In this document: piece after piece, positions 6,152-7,082 of the stretch
Layout: every line of letters starts with the position of its first letter
How positions within the stretch are numbered: position 1 is the stretch's first letter
Assembly: GCA_013816105.1 (NCBI GenBank)
Contig: JACDEY010000051.1
Location: forward strand, 1-7,082
Source of the DNA: Actinomycetota bacterium
Lineage (GTDB): Bacteria; Actinomycetota; UBA4738
DNA: 7,082 nt
Direction: 5' to 3'
Made by a program: the position numbers and the translations under genes
Notes under the pieces: generated by a model
The model's input: only the letters and a program-made list of their open reading frames with translations
What the model was told of the DNA's origin: nothing
Databases searched by the model: none

Positions 6152-7082
6152 ATGCGGATCCTCATCGCCCCCGACAAGTTCCGGGGCACCCTGACGGCCG
6201 CCCAGGCGGCCCAGGCCATTGCGACGGGGTGGCGCCGCACCGACCCGGGCGCTGAGGTCGAGACGGTCCCGCTGGCGGACGGAGGCGAGGGAACGCTCGA
6301 CGCTCTCCTCGCGGCCCTGGATGGCGAGCGGTTCTCGGCAACGGTCACGGGGCCACTCGGAGATCCGGTGGACGCCGAGTACGGCTTGGTCCGCTCCGGC
6401 CCCGGGCCGATGGGGGTCGTGGAGATGTCGCGCGCCTCGGGACTGGCGCTCCTGTCGGCTCAGCGCCGCAACCCCAGGCGGGCCACGTCGCGGGGGACGG
6501 GGGAGCTCATCCTCCACGCGTGCCGCCGGGGAGCCTCCCGCGTGCTCGTTTGCATCGGCGGCAGCGCGACCAACGACGGGGGCGCGGGCATGGCGCAGGC
6601 CCTGGGGGTGCGGTTGCTGAGCGACCGCGGGGTCGAGCTGGCGCCGGGAGGCGAGGCCCTCCTGCGCCTCGCGCGCGTGGACATGACGGAACTTGACCCC
6701 GCCGTCCGGGCGGCCGAGTTCGTGGCCGCCTCCGACGTTGACAACCCGTTGGTGGGCCCGTCCGGAGCCTCCGCCGTCTATGGTCCGCAGAAGGGGGCGT
6801 CCGCGGAGGACGTGATCCTGCTCGACCGGGCGCTCGGACACTTCGCGGCCGTTGTCCATCGGGACCTCGGAATCGACGTGCGAGACATCTGGGGTGCGGG
6901 CGCGGCCGGCGGGATGGGAGCCGGGCTCGTCGCCTTCCTGGGAGCGAGGCTGCGGCCAGGCGTCGAGCTCGTCATGGAGGCGGTGAACCTCAGGGAGCGA
7001 ATCGCGGCGGCCAACCTGGTGATTACGGGCGAGGGCGCCTTCGACGAGCAGTCGCTTCACGGCAAGGCCCCCGAGGGGGTGC
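6152..7082 (+). CDS. Glycerate 2-kinase (3' end missing)
   Basis: Glycerate kinase phosphorylates D-glycerate with ATP, normally to 2-phosphoglycerate in this family (GarK/GlxK-like, PF02595 type), feeding lower glycolysis from glycerate, glyoxylate or glucarate breakdown. The window shows 310 residues of about 370-380, with no stop reached. Family blocks, in order, are IAPDKFRGTLTA (5-16), PLADGGEGTLDAL (40-52), EMSRASGLALL (91-101), ATSRGTGELI (111-120), CIGGSATNDGGAGM (134-147), SDVDNPLVGPSGASAVYGPQKG (194-215), GAAGGMGAGL (250-259), ITGEGAFDEQSLHGKAPEGV (291-310). The usual ACDVDNP block reads ASDVDNP, a mild change. The ATG at 6152 is the first residue of the conserved start MRILIAPDKF. 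Only a poor GGGG (6145-6148) precedes it, and a leaderless mRNA is possible. The gene diverges from the MDMPI-like gene. No glyoxylate or tartronate-semialdehyde genes are visible in the window to place it in a pathway. Confidence 0.96.
   Translation, partial: MRILIAPDKFRGTLTAAQAAQAIATGWRRTDPGAEVETVPLADGGEGTLDALLAALDGERFSATVTGPLGDPVDAEYGLVRSGPGPMGVVEMSRASGLALLSAQRRNPRRATSRGTGELILHACRRGASRVLVCIGGSATNDGGAGMAQALGVRLLSDRGVELAPGGEALLRLARVDMTELDPAVRAAEFVAASDVDNPLVGPSGASAVYGPQKGASAEDVILLDRALGHFAAVVHRDLGIDVRDIWGAGAAGGMGAGLVAFLGARLRPGVELVMEAVNLRERIAAANLVITGEGAFDEQSLHGKAPEGV

Noticed and set aside
5302..6255. A 317-codon plus-strand frame opposite the MDMPI-like gene
   Set aside because: It is antisense to a gene with a conserved zinc triad and a perfect ribosome site. 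It also runs into the glycerate kinase start in another frame.
6065..7060. A 331-codon minus-strand frame opposite glycerate kinase
   Set aside because: Glycerate kinase motifs cover the whole stretch on the plus strand. The antisense translation is Arg/His/Gly-rich with no domain.

Overview
This is a GC-rich, tightly packed stretch of bacterial chromosome. It probably comes from an actinobacterium (Actinomycetota), possibly a deep-branching or uncultured one. The clues are the high GC content and the sufC-sufS-sufU order with the zinc-type SufU scaffold. Others are an ECF sigma factor overlapping an RskA-like membrane anti-sigma factor, and a protein with the mycothiol-dependent maleylpyruvate isomerase fold. 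No rRNA or other taxonomic marker is present, so the assignment is an inference.

Layout. (1) Bases 1-2309, + strand: the end of a SUF iron-sulfur cluster operon, with sufC (5' end cut off by the window), sufS and sufU. sufC and sufS overlap by one base (TGATG). (2) Bases 2309-2899, + strand: a small class I SAM-dependent methyltransferase, also joined to sufU by TGATG. (3) Bases 2930-3904, + strand: a BioF2/CelD-type GNAT acyltransferase. (4) Bases 3914-5225, - strand: an ECF sigma factor and its membrane-anchored anti-sigma factor, overlapping by 11 bases and converging on the acyltransferase across a 9-base gap. (5) Bases 5284-6114, - strand: a DinB/MDMPI-fold protein. (6) Bases 6152-7082, + strand: glycerate 2-kinase, diverging from the MDMPI-like gene and cut off at the 3' end.

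How the genes work together. SufS takes sulfur from cysteine as a persulfide. SufU accepts it through a zinc-ligand swap and passes it to the SufBCD scaffold, of which only the SufC ATPase is visible here. The sigma/anti-sigma pair is a separate envelope-responsive switch, and a plausible self-regulated promoter lies just upstream of the sigma gene. Glycerate kinase serves central carbon metabolism. Its link to the MDMPI-like gene is positional only, although the two share a 37-base divergent promoter region.

Every gene can be placed in a known family. I see no mobile element, CRISPR array, RNA gene or defence system. There is no intergenic stretch longer than about 90 bases. I did not find an undescribed system. 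The points most worth a second look are the methyltransferase coupled to the SUF operon, the candidate self-regulated ECF promoter, and two sites where the promoter geometry implies leaderless mRNAs.
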